64,000 bases of DNA, taken from the NCBI GenBank assembly GCA_949285025.1, contig CASDXG010000090.1:35528-99527 (forward strand), in the 5' to 3' direction. The notes below the pieces were generated by a model. It made no database searches. It saw only the letters and a program-made list of their open reading frames with translations, and had not been told where the DNA came from. Made by a program: the position numbers and the translations under genes. This document shows, in pieces, positions 17,606-26,983 of the stretch. Each line of letters starts with the position of its first letter. Positions within the stretch are counted from its first letter, which is position 1. This DNA is from an uncultured Bacteroides sp. GTDB lineage: Bacteria; Bacteroidota; Bacteroidia; Bacteroidales; Bacteroidaceae.

Positions 17606-18721
17606 ATGATTACAACAGAGCAATTGAAAGATGTAAAGGTGCGAACAGAAGCTCTTTATCGTTATTTGGATATAGAGAACAAGGTGATTCAGGTCGAAGA
17701 AGAGCAGTTACGTACGCAGGCACCTGGATTTTGGGATGATGCAAAGAAGGCCGAGACTCAAATGAAAAAGGTGAAAGGTTTGCAAGCCTGGATAGAAGGA
17801 TACAATGAAGTCAAAACGCTTGCAGATGAATTGGAGCTTGCTTTCGATTTTTATAAAGATGAATTGGTGACAGAAACGGAAGTTGATGAAGCTTATTCCA
17901 AGGCGATTTCTGCCGTAGAAGCATTGGAATTGAAAAATATGCTTCGTTCAGAAGCCGATCAGATGGATTGCGTTTTGAAAATCAATTCAGGTGCAGGAGG
18001 TACAGAAAGTCAGGATTGGGCATCAATGTTGATGCGTATGTATATGCGCTGGGCAGAGACCAATGGATATAAGCTGTCGGTTGCTAACCTGCAAGAAGGC
18101 GATGAGGCCGGAATAAAAACGGTAACCATGAATATTGAAGGCGCGTATGCTTATGGATATCTTAAAGGAGAGAATGGAGTGCACCGTTTGGTGAGAGTTT
18201 CTCCCTATAATGCTCAAGGAAAACGTATGACTTCTTTTGCTTCCGTATTTGTAACTCCTTTGATAGACGATTCGATAGAAGTGGTAGTTGACCCGGCGCG
18301 TTTGTCATGGGATACGTTCAGAAGCGGTGGAGCCGGAGGACAAAATGTCAATAAGGTCGAGTCTGGTGTCCGGTTACGCTACCAGTATAAAGACCCTTAT
18401 ACAGGAGTTGAAGAAGAAATCCTGATAGAGAATACAGAAACACGTGACCAGCCTAAAAATAAAGAAAATGCGATGCGTCAGTTACGCTCTATATTGTATG
18501 ATAAAGAGTTGCAGCACCGTATGGAAGAGCAGGCGAAAGTTGAGGCAGGGAAAAAGAAAATAGAATGGGGTTCACAGATAAGAAGTTATGTGTTTGACGA
18601 CCGACGTGTGAAAGATCATCGAACGAATTATCAGACATCAGACGTAAATGGTGTGATGGACGGGAAGATTGACGGATTCATAAAAGCTTATCTGATGGAG
18701 TTTTCCGGTAGCGAATCATAA
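17606..18721 (+). CDS. prfB: Peptide chain release factor 2
   Basis: A 371-residue class I release factor with the GGQ catalytic loop in RSGGAGGQNVNKVESGVRL. The stop-codon recognition motif is SPY (VRVSPYNAQGKRMTSF) in the position of the RF2 SPF motif, so it should read UGA and UAA. The reading frame is uninterrupted from the ATG at 17606: the place where many bacteria have an in-frame UGA and a +1 programmed frameshift (around YRYLDIENK) is ordinary coding sequence. A TAATTTTG -7 box at 17573-17580 suggests its own promoter. Confidence 0.96.
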   Translation: MITTEQLKDVKVRTEALYRYLDIENKVIQVEEEQLRTQAPGFWDDAKKAETQMKKVKGLQAWIEGYNEVKTLADELELAFDFYKDELVTETEVDEAYSKAISAVEALELKNMLRSEADQMDCVLKINSGAGGTESQDWASMLMRMYMRWAETNGYKLSVANLQEGDEAGIKTVTMNIEGAYAYGYLKGENGVHRLVRVSPYNAQGKRMTSFASVFVTPLIDDSIEVVVDPARLSWDTFRSGGAGGQNVNKVESGVRLRYQYKDPYTGVEEEILIENTETRDQPKNKENAMRQLRSILYDKELQHRMEEQAKVEAGKKKIEWGSQIRSYVFDDRRVKDHRTNYQTSDVNGVMDGKIDGFIKAYLMEFSGSES

Positions 18722-18796
18722 AAAAGGACTTCGTATCGTTTTTTGGAAAATTAGTTGTATATTTGGAATCGAAGTATAATCTAAATATCATTTACC

Positions 18797-18934
18797 ATGA
18801 AACATACGAATAATAAGAAGCAACGTTATAGCAAACGTGAGGAGGAAAAAGCCAATCGGTTGATAAAAGTTTTGTGTTTCGGTTTGCTTTTCTTGGCATT
18901 ATTGACTGTAATAGGAGTTGCTTTGGCAAGTTGA
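18797..18934 (+). CDS. Small single-pass membrane protein, 45 residues
   Basis: A short gene starting at ATG 18797 after its own promoter-like TATATTTG (18758-18765) and ending just before a hairpin terminator. The product is strongly polarised: residues 1-24 are very basic and polar (KHTNNKKQRYSKREEEK), residues 25-44 form one hydrophobic helix ending at the C-terminus. That layout predicts a tail-anchored inner membrane protein with a cytoplasmic, positively charged head. I do not recognise the family. Promoter, terminator and sensible composition support a real gene. Confidence 0.6.
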   Translation: MKHTNNKKQRYSKREEEKANRLIKVLCFGLLFLALLTVIGVALAS

Positions 18935-18954
18935 AAGTCGTTAAACTATTTAAG

Positions 18955-18982
18955 GAGCAGAGAGAATACTCTGCTCTTTTTT
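18955..18982 (+). terminator. Rho-independent terminator after the small membrane protein gene
   Basis: An 8-bp perfect stem (GAGCAGAG / CTCTGCTC, 18955-18962 with 18969-18976), 6-base loop and six Ts. Confidence 0.88.
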
Positions 18983-18991
18983 GTTGAAGAG

Positions 18992-19468
18992 ATGGGAAAA
19001 GAGATAGAACGTAAATTCAGAGTGAAGGATGATTCTTATAAAGAATCTGCTTATGCGGTCCGGCGGATAAAGCAAGGTTATCTGAATAGTAATCCGGAGC
19101 GTACCGTCAGGGTGCGTATTGATGGCGGGAAAGGTTTCCTGACTGTCAAGGGCTGTTCCGATAAATCCGGAATCAGCCGTTTTGAATGGGAGCGGGAAAT
19201 ACCTTTGAATGAGGCGGAAGATTTGTTCCGGTTGTGTGAGCCCGGAACAATAGATAAAGCCCGTTATTTGGTAAAGGTTGGAACACATACGGTGGAAGTG
19301 GATGAGTTCTTCGGTGAAAACAAAGGACTTGTTTTGGCGGAAATAGAATTGCACGATGAGCGAGAGGCATATGATGTTCCTGATTTTTTAGGTGAGGAAG
19401 TAACCGGTCAGGTGGAATTTTATAATGCTTTTCTGGCGAAAAAGCCTTATACCTCATGGAAAAAGTAG
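18992..19468 (+). CDS. CYTH domain protein (triphosphate tunnel metalloenzyme family)
   Basis: A 158-residue protein that opens with MGKEIERKFRV, the ExExK signature of CYTH domains. Alternating basic and acidic strands follow, including RTVRVRIDGGKGFLTVKG, FEWEREIP and the C-terminal KGLVLAEIELHDE. Such bacterial short CYTH proteins are metal-dependent triphosphatases or bind triphosphate compounds; annotations such as class IV adenylate cyclase rarely hold. The substrate is not visible here. It begins only 10 bp after a terminator, so its promoter may be inside the preceding small gene or read-through may supply it. Confidence 0.88.
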   Translation: MGKEIERKFRVKDDSYKESAYAVRRIKQGYLNSNPERTVRVRIDGGKGFLTVKGCSDKSGISRFEWEREIPLNEAEDLFRLCEPGTIDKARYLVKVGTHTVEVDEFFGENKGLVLAEIELHDEREAYDVPDFLGEEVTGQVEFYNAFLAKKPYTSWKK

Positions 19469-19534
19469 TATTCTCTCCTTGTGAAGCGAAGAATTTCCGG
19501 AGAACTTTATAGAGAATTTATAAGTAAATTGTGG

Positions 19535-19577
19535 AAAAGGTCTCGGTCTTTATCTTTAAAGGTCGAGGCCTTTTTAT
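19535..19577 (+). terminator. Terminator after the CYTH gene
   Basis: Stem 19535-19545 with 19564-19574 (one G-U pair) and T-rich 3' side; separates the plus-strand CYTH gene from the convergent VanZ-like gene. Confidence 0.75.
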
Positions 19578-19607
19578 GTAATATCCGCAGTAAAGATACT
19601 AATCTGT

Positions 19608-20006
19608 TTATGAATGTTGTTTTTTTCTCTTCCGTAAAGGCATCAAGATATAACGTCCTATAAACCATGATATGGCGACACCTGACGAATTTGTCAGGAA
19701 ATCAAGCCAATCACCTGTGCGGTATTCGGTGCACATGCTTTGTAAGATTTCAATGCATCCACCGAATATGACGGGGAAGATTATTGTACTTGCAATGATA
19801 TATCTGCAACTGCAAGGTTTACTCCGAAAGAGATTTTCTCCCCATATTATGATACTCAGCCCGCCATACATGCATAAATGGACAAGTTTATCTATAAAGG
19901 GGATTTCATTCAATTCGGTTTGCGGAGTATTGAAAAATGACAGATAAACAATGGCTCCGGCAGTGATTAATGAGAATAAATGGTTTTTCAAACAAAAGTC
20001 CATCAT
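19608..20006 (-). CDS. VanZ-like family membrane protein
   Basis: A 132-residue membrane protein with about four predicted transmembrane segments. The pattern is that of small VanZ-like proteins: an early helix, then NEIPFIDKLVHLCMYGGLSI with the conserved DK..H...Y, followed by the GGCIEILQSMCTEYRTGDW segment (E-x-x-Q and R-x-x-D) and a final helix. VanZ in enterococci gives low-level teicoplanin resistance, but the role of the widespread short homologues is unknown. It stands alone between two plus-strand genes. Confidence 0.82.
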   Translation of the reverse strand: MMDFCLKNHLFSLITAGAIVYLSFFNTPQTELNEIPFIDKLVHLCMYGGLSIIIWGENLFRSKPCSCRYIIASTIIFPVIFGGCIEILQSMCTEYRTGDWLDFLTNSSGVAISWFIGRYILMPLRKRKKQHS

Positions 20007-20096
20007 GAAATTTAATTTGTTTTTTCTGCAAAGAAATAATCTTTTTGTTATTTTTGTTCCCTATAAGGGAATATTTTTATAGGAAGATTGTGAATT

Positions 20097-21464
20097 ATGC
20101 AACAACACGAACGTGCAAACTTTGGGAGTAAATTAGGCGCCATCTTAGCAGCTGCGGGATCGGCTGTCGGGTTAGGCAATATTTGGCGTTTCCCTTTTGA
20201 GGCGGGAAATCATGGCGGGGCAGCATTTATTCTGATATATCTGGGCTGTGTTTTTATATTTGGCTTGCCGATTATGATAGCGGAATTTGTTATTGGGCGT
20301 CGTTCAAAAGCGAGTACCGGAAAGGCTTATTCGGTGTTGGCACCGGGCACGTCCTGGAAATGGGTAGGATATTTTGGTGTGTTGACCGGTTTCCTGATAT
20401 TGGGATATTATTCCGTTGTGGCCGGGTGGACACTTGAATATGTTTTTCAAGCCGCGATAGGCGGATTTTCAGGAAAGACACCTGGCGACTTTGTCGGAAT
20501 GTTCAACGATTTTTCGAAGGATCCTTTACGACCTTTGCTTTGGTTGTTCATATTCATAGCTCTTACACATTTTGTTATTGTAAAAGGAGTAAAAAGCGGA
20601 ATCGAAAAATCAGCGAAGATTATGATGCCATTGCTGTTTGTGTTGATAGTACTTCTTGCCGTTTGCTCGGTTATGCTTCCGGGAGCATGGAAGGGAATCG
20701 AATTCTTGTTGAAACCGGATTTTAGTAAAGTAACCTCTCATGTGTTCTTAGGAGCTATGGGACAAGCCTTTTTCTCCTTGAGTTTAGGTATGGGGTGTTT
20801 GTCGACTTATGCCTCATATTTTTCTAAAGATATTCGTTTGGGACATACAGCCATGAGTGTCGGTTTGATAGATACTTGTGTCTCCGTTTTGGCAGGACTG
20901 GTAATTTTTCCGGCAGCTTTTTCTGTTGGAATACAGCCGGATGCCGGACCTTCTTTGATTTTTATTACGCTTCCGAATGTATTCCAGCAGGCCTTTGGAG
21001 ACATTCCCTTCCTGTCATATATTTGTGCGGTGGCATTTTATGTGCTGTTGGCATTGGCGGCTTTGACATCCACTATATCGCTTCATGAAGTGGCAACTGC
21101 ATTTTTGCACGAGAAGTTTCGATTCTCCCGAGGAAAAGCTGCGCGTTTGATTTCTTGTTCTTGCTTGCTGATCGGGATTGTCGCTTCGTTGTCTTTGGGA
21201 GACTGGAGCGAATATCGGATAGCTTCGTTGACAATATTTGATGCGCTTGACTTTTTGACTGCTAAGATTATGTTGCCTCTTGGAGGAATGTTGGCCGCTA
21301 TTTTTGTCGGATGGTTCTTGAAACGTAAGATCGTTCGCGATGAGGTAACTAATAACGGACTTATAAAAGCTCCATATTATTCGGCGTTCATGTTTATTTT
21401 AAAATATGTTGCACCAATTGGTATTTCCTTTATTTTTATCAATGAGTTAGGCTGGTTAGGATAA
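20097..21464 (+). CDS. Sodium-dependent transporter, NSS (SNF) family
   Basis: A 455-residue integral membrane transporter with about 11-12 hydrophobic segments. The start of TM1 carries the NSS signature GSAVGLGNIWRFPFEAG, which forms the sodium and substrate site in the LeuT fold, and KGVKSGIEKSAKIMMP and LSLGMGCLSTYASY are further family blocks. Bacterial members import amino acids or similar compounds together with Na+; the substrate cannot be assigned. A TATTTTTG element at 20049-20056 may be the -7 box. The following HhH gene starts 1 bp after its stop, so both are probably on one transcript. Confidence 0.93.
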   Translation: MQQHERANFGSKLGAILAAAGSAVGLGNIWRFPFEAGNHGGAAFILIYLGCVFIFGLPIMIAEFVIGRRSKASTGKAYSVLAPGTSWKWVGYFGVLTGFLILGYYSVVAGWTLEYVFQAAIGGFSGKTPGDFVGMFNDFSKDPLRPLLWLFIFIALTHFVIVKGVKSGIEKSAKIMMPLLFVLIVLLAVCSVMLPGAWKGIEFLLKPDFSKVTSHVFLGAMGQAFFSLSLGMGCLSTYASYFSKDIRLGHTAMSVGLIDTCVSVLAGLVIFPAAFSVGIQPDAGPSLIFITLPNVFQQAFGDIPFLSYICAVAFYVLLALAALTSTISLHEVATAFLHEKFRFSRGKAARLISCSCLLIGIVASLSLGDWSEYRIASLTIFDALDFLTAKIMLPLGGMLAAIFVGWFLKRKIVRDEVTNNGLIKAPYYSAFMFILKYVAPIGISFIFINELGWLG

Positions 21465-21465
21465 G

Positions 21466-22368
21466 ATGTGGAAAGATTTCTTTTATTATTCTAAGGCAGA
21501 ACGACGGGTAATACTTTTTTTGTTTTTCATGGCCTTATGTCTTATCGGCATAGGCCTGTATTGGCCGGAAAAAAGATCTGCGTCGCAGTTCTCGCAGGTT
21601 GATAACTGTCTGATTGATTCTTTCCTTGCCGGTGTTAAAACTGTGCCACATGCAGAAGATAAAGAGGTCTTGTCTGAATCGGGAAACGGTGAGATAAAAA
21701 AAGAGCGGTTGCGCTCTTTTGATCCGAATACAGTTGATTTTTTTACATTAAAAGACTTCGGATTATCCGATTTCGTAGCACGTAATATATTACGTTATCG
21801 CGAAAAAGGGGGCGTTTTTCGAAATGAAGCGTCATTTTCCCGTATATATGGATTGACAGATGAGCAATTTAATGCGCTACGTCCTTATATAATAATAAAG
21901 AAAAGTATTCGGGAGGAAAAAAGTGCGGAACTGATGGAAGAACGGAAACCGGTATTCGTTTCTGAAAAATATCCTGAAGGGACTGTAATCGATTTGAACA
22001 AAGCCGATACGAGTGCGCTGAAACGCATCCCGGGTATTGGAAGCGTTTTGTCAAAGAGAATTGTTGCTTATAGAGAAAGACTGGGAGGTTTTTATGATGT
22101 CAAGCAGTTGCAAGACCTTTCTTATCTTGAAGAGAGCGTGAATCAATGGTTTTGTATCGGGGCTGATTCCTTGCGGAAATTAGACGTGAATAAGGCTGGA
22201 TTGGAGGTGTTGCGCAATCATCCTTATATGAATTTCTATAAGGCAAAGGCGATTGTTGAATATCGCCGGAAGAGAGGAAAAATAAAAAGTCTTTCTCAGC
22301 TTTCACTCTTTGAGGAATTTTCCGAGAAAGACCTTTTACGTTTATCGCCGTATTTATCTTTCGAATAA
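21466..22368 (+). CDS. Helix-hairpin-helix (ComEA-like) protein
   Basis: A 300-residue protein with an N-terminal membrane segment (about residues 16-32), a polar linker and three helix-hairpin-helix modules: FDPNTVDFFTLKDFG, IDLNKADTSALKRIPGIG and LDVNKAGLEVLRNHPYM, each followed by a LxxRI/ILRYRE-type second helix. These resemble the DNA-binding HhH of ComEA, suggesting a membrane-anchored DNA-binding protein outside the inner membrane. A role in DNA uptake is possible but not shown; no other competence genes are near. It is directly downstream of the NSS transporter and converges on the phosphatase gene with a 7-bp gap. Confidence 0.88.
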   Translation: MWKDFFYYSKAERRVILFLFFMALCLIGIGLYWPEKRSASQFSQVDNCLIDSFLAGVKTVPHAEDKEVLSESGNGEIKKERLRSFDPNTVDFFTLKDFGLSDFVARNILRYREKGGVFRNEASFSRIYGLTDEQFNALRPYIIIKKSIREEKSAELMEERKPVFVSEKYPEGTVIDLNKADTSALKRIPGIGSVLSKRIVAYRERLGGFYDVKQLQDLSYLEESVNQWFCIGADSLRKLDVNKAGLEVLRNHPYMNFYKAKAIVEYRRKRGKIKSLSQLSLFEEFSEKDLLRLSPYLSFE

Positions 22369-22375
22369 AAGGGAT

Positions 22376-23785
22376 TTATTCTATCGTATAACCGGCAGCT
22401 TTGGCAATCTTCTTGGGGATATCCGTATTGTCTATACGCCCTTGGAATAAGTCGGCTCCGGCTCCTATGGCAAATACCGGTACATATCCGGCGGAATGTC
22501 CGCCACTAGTCCAACCTACTAAAGCAATTTCATTAAGAATGCGCTTGGCTTCAGCTGCAATCGGCTCATCTTGTGCGTATTCGCTTTTTTCCATCTTTAC
22601 GTCCTGGTCCTTGAAACTTTTCTCATACGTACTTTTCAGTCTGGCTTCTTGTTTAGACGAAAGTTGTATATTGTCCCAAAATCCGAAGTACTCCTTCAGT
22701 GATTCTTTTATGGTTTCCCATGATACCTGATTTTTATATTTAGCGCGTAACTGATTTACAATGCGGGTAAATCCCTGCTCACTGACTTTCTGATTTTTCA
22801 AAGCCTGCAGGTTCAGCTTGTAAGCGCCGGTGCCTAATACGAAACCTCCGGTTTCATGGTCGGCCGTTACAACGATTAAAGTCTCATCAGGGTGCTGAGA
22901 GTAGAATTCGTATGCCACCTTTATTGCATCATTGAAATCCATGATTTCGTGTAGGACGGTAGCAGCATCGTTACTGTGGCATGCCCAGTCTATTTTACCT
23001 CCTTCTATCATCATGAAGAAACCTTTGGATAAATCTTTTGACAGGAAATTGATGCCGGAGCGGGTAATATCTGAAAGAGTTAAGTCGTTCTTACCACGAT
23101 CAATAGCATACGGTATGGAACTTCTGTCGTTTCCCGAAGCTTTTTCTGTTTGGAAGAGGATGATTTTATCGGCTTTCTTGCTTTTCTTTTGATAATCTTT
23201 ATAGCCACGTGCTATGACATAACCGTTTCCTTCGGCCATATCATAAAGGCTTTTTGATTTCTGATTGTTGTCGGGGTATAAAAAGTCTGAGCCGGCGTAA
23301 AAATCAAAGCCTGTTTTATAGAGGTCAAGACCGATTTCGTAGTATCCGTTACGGCTTGCGTTATGTGCATAAAAAGCAGCAGGAGTGGCATGGTCTATGC
23401 TCACGCTGGTTGCGACACCTACGCGGCAACCTTTGTTTTTTGCCCATACGGCAACACTGCTTACGGACGTCTTTTGGTCTTTTTCCATACCGATTGTTCC
23501 GTTTTTGCTCTTGTGTCCGGAAGCAAGAGCCGTACCTGCAGCAGCAGAGTCGGTGACTCCATTCGTAGCAGAATAGGTGGTCGCTGTTGTTGCATAAGGG
23601 AATTGTGTAAAAAGAAGTGGAGTGAGGCCTATTTTCCCTTCTAATTCTCCTTGATAAAGTTCTGTGCCTTGTACTTGATTAACGCCCATTCCGTCTCCGA
23701 TGAAATAAAATACATATTTAGCTTCTTGGGCATGAAGTGTCAAAACAAAAAGGACACTAACGATAAAAAAAGACAGTCTTTTCAT
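22376..23785 (-). CDS. Alkaline phosphatase, exported
   Basis: A 469-residue periplasmic phosphomonoesterase of the PhoA family. It has a signal peptide ending LTLHAQ (about residue 19), then FIGDGMGVNQV (metal Asp), TDSAAAGTALASGHKS with the nucleophilic Ser, DHATPAAFYAHNASR (metal site), VTADHETGGF (Asp and His ligands) and TSGGHSAGYVP (last His). The di-zinc plus magnesium site therefore looks intact. It is monocistronic and convergent with the HhH gene. No pho box can be called. Confidence 0.95.
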   Translation of the reverse strand: MKRLSFFIVSVLFVLTLHAQEAKYVFYFIGDGMGVNQVQGTELYQGELEGKIGLTPLLFTQFPYATTATTYSATNGVTDSAAAGTALASGHKSKNGTIGMEKDQKTSVSSVAVWAKNKGCRVGVATSVSIDHATPAAFYAHNASRNGYYEIGLDLYKTGFDFYAGSDFLYPDNNQKSKSLYDMAEGNGYVIARGYKDYQKKSKKADKIILFQTEKASGNDRSSIPYAIDRGKNDLTLSDITRSGINFLSKDLSKGFFMMIEGGKIDWACHSNDAATVLHEIMDFNDAIKVAYEFYSQHPDETLIVVTADHETGGFVLGTGAYKLNLQALKNQKVSEQGFTRIVNQLRAKYKNQVSWETIKESLKEYFGFWDNIQLSSKQEARLKSTYEKSFKDQDVKMEKSEYAQDEPIAAEAKRILNEIALVGWTSGGHSAGYVPVFAIGAGADLFQGRIDNTDIPKKIAKAAGYTIE

Positions 23786-23945
23786 AACTTAATTCGATGT
23801 TTTATATGATTTATTGCGACAAAATTAGGAAAAGAATGGAAAGTTTTATCGGAGATATCGAAAAAAGTATCTGAAAAAGTGGTATGGTAACAAAAATGTA
23901 GCGTTATATAAATGAATTTTTTTTTGTAATTATAAATAAGATGCT

Positions 23946-24896
23946 ATGAAAAAAGTGCAAAAGTTTTGGGGCTGTCTTTGTTTGCCTCTCTTTGTTGCTT
24001 GTCAGCAAAATGAAATTGTTGGAGAAAAAAGTATGGAAGATCTGAGTTTAAAACTTCAGGCCTCTGTTTCCTCACCTGTGTTGTCTCGTACAAATGCGGA
24101 ACAAAACGGCTCGGTGGACTTCGTGGAATCGGATAAAATCGGATTTTATATGCCTGAGAGTTCTTTGTCTGTGCAGTGGACATTTACAGGCGGAGAATGG
24201 ACTTCTTCTGAGAGTTTGTTCTGGCCGGACAAGGTAAGCGATTGGACATTTCAGGCTTATTATCCGTTTACGGAGGCTGTAGAGCGTACAAATATAATCA
24301 TGCCGGATTTAAGTCTTCAGGATGGGACACTAAAAAACGTGGGGAAATATGATTTTCTTACATCGTCTGTCGTTACAAATTACGAGGCCGGCGATGGAGT
24401 TGTTTCTTTTACGGGGGAACATTCATTTCAACATGCGTATTGTTTGCTGATGGTCACTCTGAAAGAGGAACAGAATATCGGGAATACCCAATTGAAGAAA
24501 GTGTCTTTTAACGGCTTGGATATTGCTACCCGATATAGGTATAAATTTGAGGGAGGAAGCGGAAGTATGGAAAAAGTGCCGGAAACTCCTTCTGTAAGTG
24601 AACTGGCATTTACTCCTGAGACCGTGATTCCTTCCGACGGATATTCTACAGTTGTATTGATAAATCCGTCGGATTTAGAAATCCCATTGAAATATTCGGT
24701 AGAATATGAACGTGCGGACAAGCCGTTTACGGCCGGAAATGTAGAACTGGGTACCCGTTTTGAGAGTGGAAAATTTTATAAGATTAGTGTAAAAATAAGG
24801 AAAGAAGGATTGGTTATCGAGAGTAATTCGGTAGAAGATTGGGTGATTGACGATTCACTTGAAGAGATTGTTGTCGATGAGACGGCCGCTGGATAA
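23946..24896 (+). CDS. Fimbrillin family (Mfa-like) lipoprotein
   Basis: A 316-residue lipoprotein with lipobox FVACQ near residue 19. The body has the two-domain, beta-rich layout of Bacteroidetes fimbrillin-like proteins: SRTNAEQNG early, then VESDKIGFYMPE, SLFWPDKVSDWTFQAYYPF, GEHSFQHAYCLLMVTL, and a C-terminal RFESGKFYKISVKIRKEG strand. Such proteins are either subunits of type V pili, processed by gingipain-like proteases and linked by strand exchange, or surface adhesins. It stands alone, without other pilus genes, so its being a pilin is uncertain. It ends in an acidic tail after SVEDW. Confidence 0.78.
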   Translation: MKKVQKFWGCLCLPLFVACQQNEIVGEKSMEDLSLKLQASVSSPVLSRTNAEQNGSVDFVESDKIGFYMPESSLSVQWTFTGGEWTSSESLFWPDKVSDWTFQAYYPFTEAVERTNIIMPDLSLQDGTLKNVGKYDFLTSSVVTNYEAGDGVVSFTGEHSFQHAYCLLMVTLKEEQNIGNTQLKKVSFNGLDIATRYRYKFEGGSGSMEKVPETPSVSELAFTPETVIPSDGYSTVVLINPSDLEIPLKYSVEYERADKPFTAGNVELGTRFESGKFYKISVKIRKEGLVIESNSVEDWVIDDSLEEIVVDETAAG

Positions 24897-24920
24897 TTAG
24901 AAATCATTTATTGTTTTAGG

Positions 24921-24963
24921 AAAACGCAGGGATAGTCTGAAGATTCTATCCTTGCGTTTTTCC
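24921..24963 (+). terminator. Terminator after fimbrillin-like gene
   Basis: A 15-bp stem with one G-U pair (24921-24935 with 24946-24960) rich in G/C at its centre, ending in Ts. Confidence 0.88.
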
Positions 24964-25046
24964 GTATTAGTATGCATCTTCTTTTGAAATGCTAATGAAA
25001 TTTAATCTAAAACATATACCTTTGCAAAATTAAAAATAGAGGTGAT

Positions 25047-25616
25047 ATGAAAGCGCTTAAAGAACGAATTTTGCAAGACGGCAAATGCTTTGAAGGGGGA
25101 ATTCTAAAAGTTGATAACTTTATAAATCACCAGATGGATCCAATATTGATGAAGTCTATGGCGGTGGAATTCGTGCGTCGTTTTGCTGGAACACCGATAA
25201 ATAAAATTTTAACGATAGAAGCCAGTGGCATTGCGCCGGCCATTATGGTAGGTTATTTATTGGAATTGCCGGTTGTTTTTGCAAAAAAGAAAAAACCAAG
25301 CACAATGGAGAACATGCTTACCACAACAGTTTATTCCTTTACGAAGGATCGTTCATATGATGTGTGCGTAAGTAGTGATTATCTTTGTGCAGGAGACAAG
25401 GTGTTGTTTATCGATGATTTTCTGGCAAACGGGAATGCGGCGAAAGGAATTATCGATTTGGTGGAGAAGGCCGGTGCCGAACTGGTCGGGATGGGTTTCC
25501 TTATTGAAAAAAGTTTTCAGCACGGAGGTGATTATTTGCGGGGAAAAGGCATTCATGTTGAGTCGTTGGCGATTATAGAGAGCCTTGATAATTGTGAAAT
25601 AAGAATCAAAGAATAA
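25047..25616 (+). CDS. xpt: Xanthine phosphoribosyltransferase
   Basis: A 189-residue type I phosphoribosyltransferase of the Xpt family, opening [20 protein letters not shown]. The PRPP-binding loop is [16 protein letters not shown] near residue 117, and the segment [17 protein letters not shown] is typical of Xpt. It converts xanthine plus PRPP to XMP for purine salvage. A -7 box TACCTTTG lies at 25017-25024. I saw no purine riboswitch between the preceding terminator and the start. The next gene, a xanthine/uracil-type permease, starts 13 bp later, giving an uptake-and-salvage operon. Confidence 0.95.
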   Translation: MKALKERILQDGKCFEGGILKVDNFINHQMDPILMKSMAVEFVRRFAGTPINKILTIEASGIAPAIMVGYLLELPVVFAKKKKPSTMENMLTTTVYSFTKDRSYDVCVSSDYLCAGDKVLFIDDFLANGNAAKGIIDLVEKAGAELVGMGFLIEKSFQHGGDYLRGKGIHVESLAIIESLDNCEIRIKE

Positions 25617-25629
25617 GTGTAGATTACAG

Positions 25630-26961
25630 ATGGAAAGAGAACAAAGACAGGTCCGGAGTGCCGGACTTATTTATGGGTTAAACGATCGTCCTCCTTTAAA
25701 AGATGCTATTTTTGCTGCATTGCAGCACTTGTTGGCCATATTTGTTGCAATTATTACTCCTCCGCTTATTATTGCCGGGGCGTTGAAACTGGATATAGAA
25801 ACAACGGGCTTTTTAGTATCGATGGCATTGTTTGCCTCAGGAATATCCACATTTATCCAGTGTAGAAAGCTGGGACCTGTGGGATGCGGGCTGTTGTGTA
25901 TACAAGGGACTAGTTTTTCTTTTATCGGTCCCATTATATCGGCCGGTTTGACAGGCGGGTTATCTTCTATATTTGGTGCGTGTATTGTTGCATCTTCTGT
26001 CGAGATGCTGATTAGTCGGGTGTTGAAGTATACACGGAAAATCATAACGCCTTTGGTTTCGGGCATTGTTGTTACGCTTATCGGGTTAAGTCTGATTAAA
26101 GTGGGCATTTCGGCCTGTGGAGGAGGAGCTGCGGCTCAGGCGAGTGGAACATTTGGCTCATTGAAGAATATCGGTTTGGCATCTTTGGTGTTAATATTGA
26201 TTGTATTCTTTAACAGGAGCTCGAATCGTTATTTACGAATGAGCTCAATCGTAATAGGATTAGCCATTGGTTATGTAATTGCTTATTTTGGAGGGATGGT
26301 AGATTTTTCGGCCATTCGTGATTTTGGTGGAATTAATGTTCCTGTACCGTTTCGTTATGGAATTTCTTTCGATATATCAGCAATCATAGCATTGGCCCTG
26401 ATTTATCTGATAACAGCCATAGAAGCTTATGGTGATATTACGGCCAATTCATTGATTTCCGGTGAGCCTGTGGAAGGAGAAACGTTTGTGAAACGGGCAT
26501 CCGGTGGCATCTTTGCCGACGGATTTAATTCGATGTTGGCCGGTTGTTTGAATTCTTTTCCTAATTCAATCTTTGCGCAAAATAACGGCATGATACAACT
26601 TACCGGTGTGGCCAGCCGTTATGTCGGCTATTTTATTGCAGCTTTTCTGGTTTTATTGGGATTGTTTCCGGCAGTTGGTCTGATCTTCTCTTTGATGCCC
26701 GAACCGGTTTTGGGAGGTGCGACATTATTAATGTTTGGAACAGTAGCGACAGCTGGCATACGAATTATAGCGTCTCAGCATATTGATAGGAAAGCTACGT
26801 TAGTCATGGCATTGAGTTTTTCATTAGGTTTGAGTGTGGAGTTGGTACCCGATATCCTTTCTCAGCTTCCGGAAGTATTGAGAAATATTTTTTCTTCGGG
26901 AATAACTACCGGAGGTCTGACCGCCATTCTTGCCAATGCCTTAATTAATATAAAAGATTGA
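25630..26961 (+). CDS. Nucleobase (xanthine/uracil) permease, NCS2 family
   Basis: A 443-residue membrane protein with about 12-14 hydrophobic segments. It carries the NCS2 signature FAQNNGMIQLTGVASR near residue 318 and the substrate-site Glu segment AIEAYGDITANSL near residue 265. NCS2 transporters move xanthine, uric acid or uracil with protons. Being directly downstream of xpt makes xanthine the most likely substrate. The transcript ends at the perfect hairpin at 26984-27031. Confidence 0.93.
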   Translation: MEREQRQVRSAGLIYGLNDRPPLKDAIFAALQHLLAIFVAIITPPLIIAGALKLDIETTGFLVSMALFASGISTFIQCRKLGPVGCGLLCIQGTSFSFIGPIISAGLTGGLSSIFGACIVASSVEMLISRVLKYTRKIITPLVSGIVVTLIGLSLIKVGISACGGGAAAQASGTFGSLKNIGLASLVLILIVFFNRSSNRYLRMSSIVIGLAIGYVIAYFGGMVDFSAIRDFGGINVPVPFRYGISFDISAIIALALIYLITAIEAYGDITANSLISGEPVEGETFVKRASGGIFADGFNSMLAGCLNSFPNSIFAQNNGMIQLTGVASRYVGYFIAAFLVLLGLFPAVGLIFSLMPEPVLGGATLLMFGTVATAGIRIIASQHIDRKATLVMALSFSLGLSVELVPDILSQLPEVLRNIFSSGITTGGLTAILANALINIKD

Positions 26962-26983
26962 ACGGCAACTTTTACAAAAAAGG

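Noticed and set aside
24964-25046. Purine riboswitch upstream of xpt
   Set aside because: The space between terminator and start is only about 80 bases, contains the promoter, and shows no three-way-junction pattern with the conserved core.
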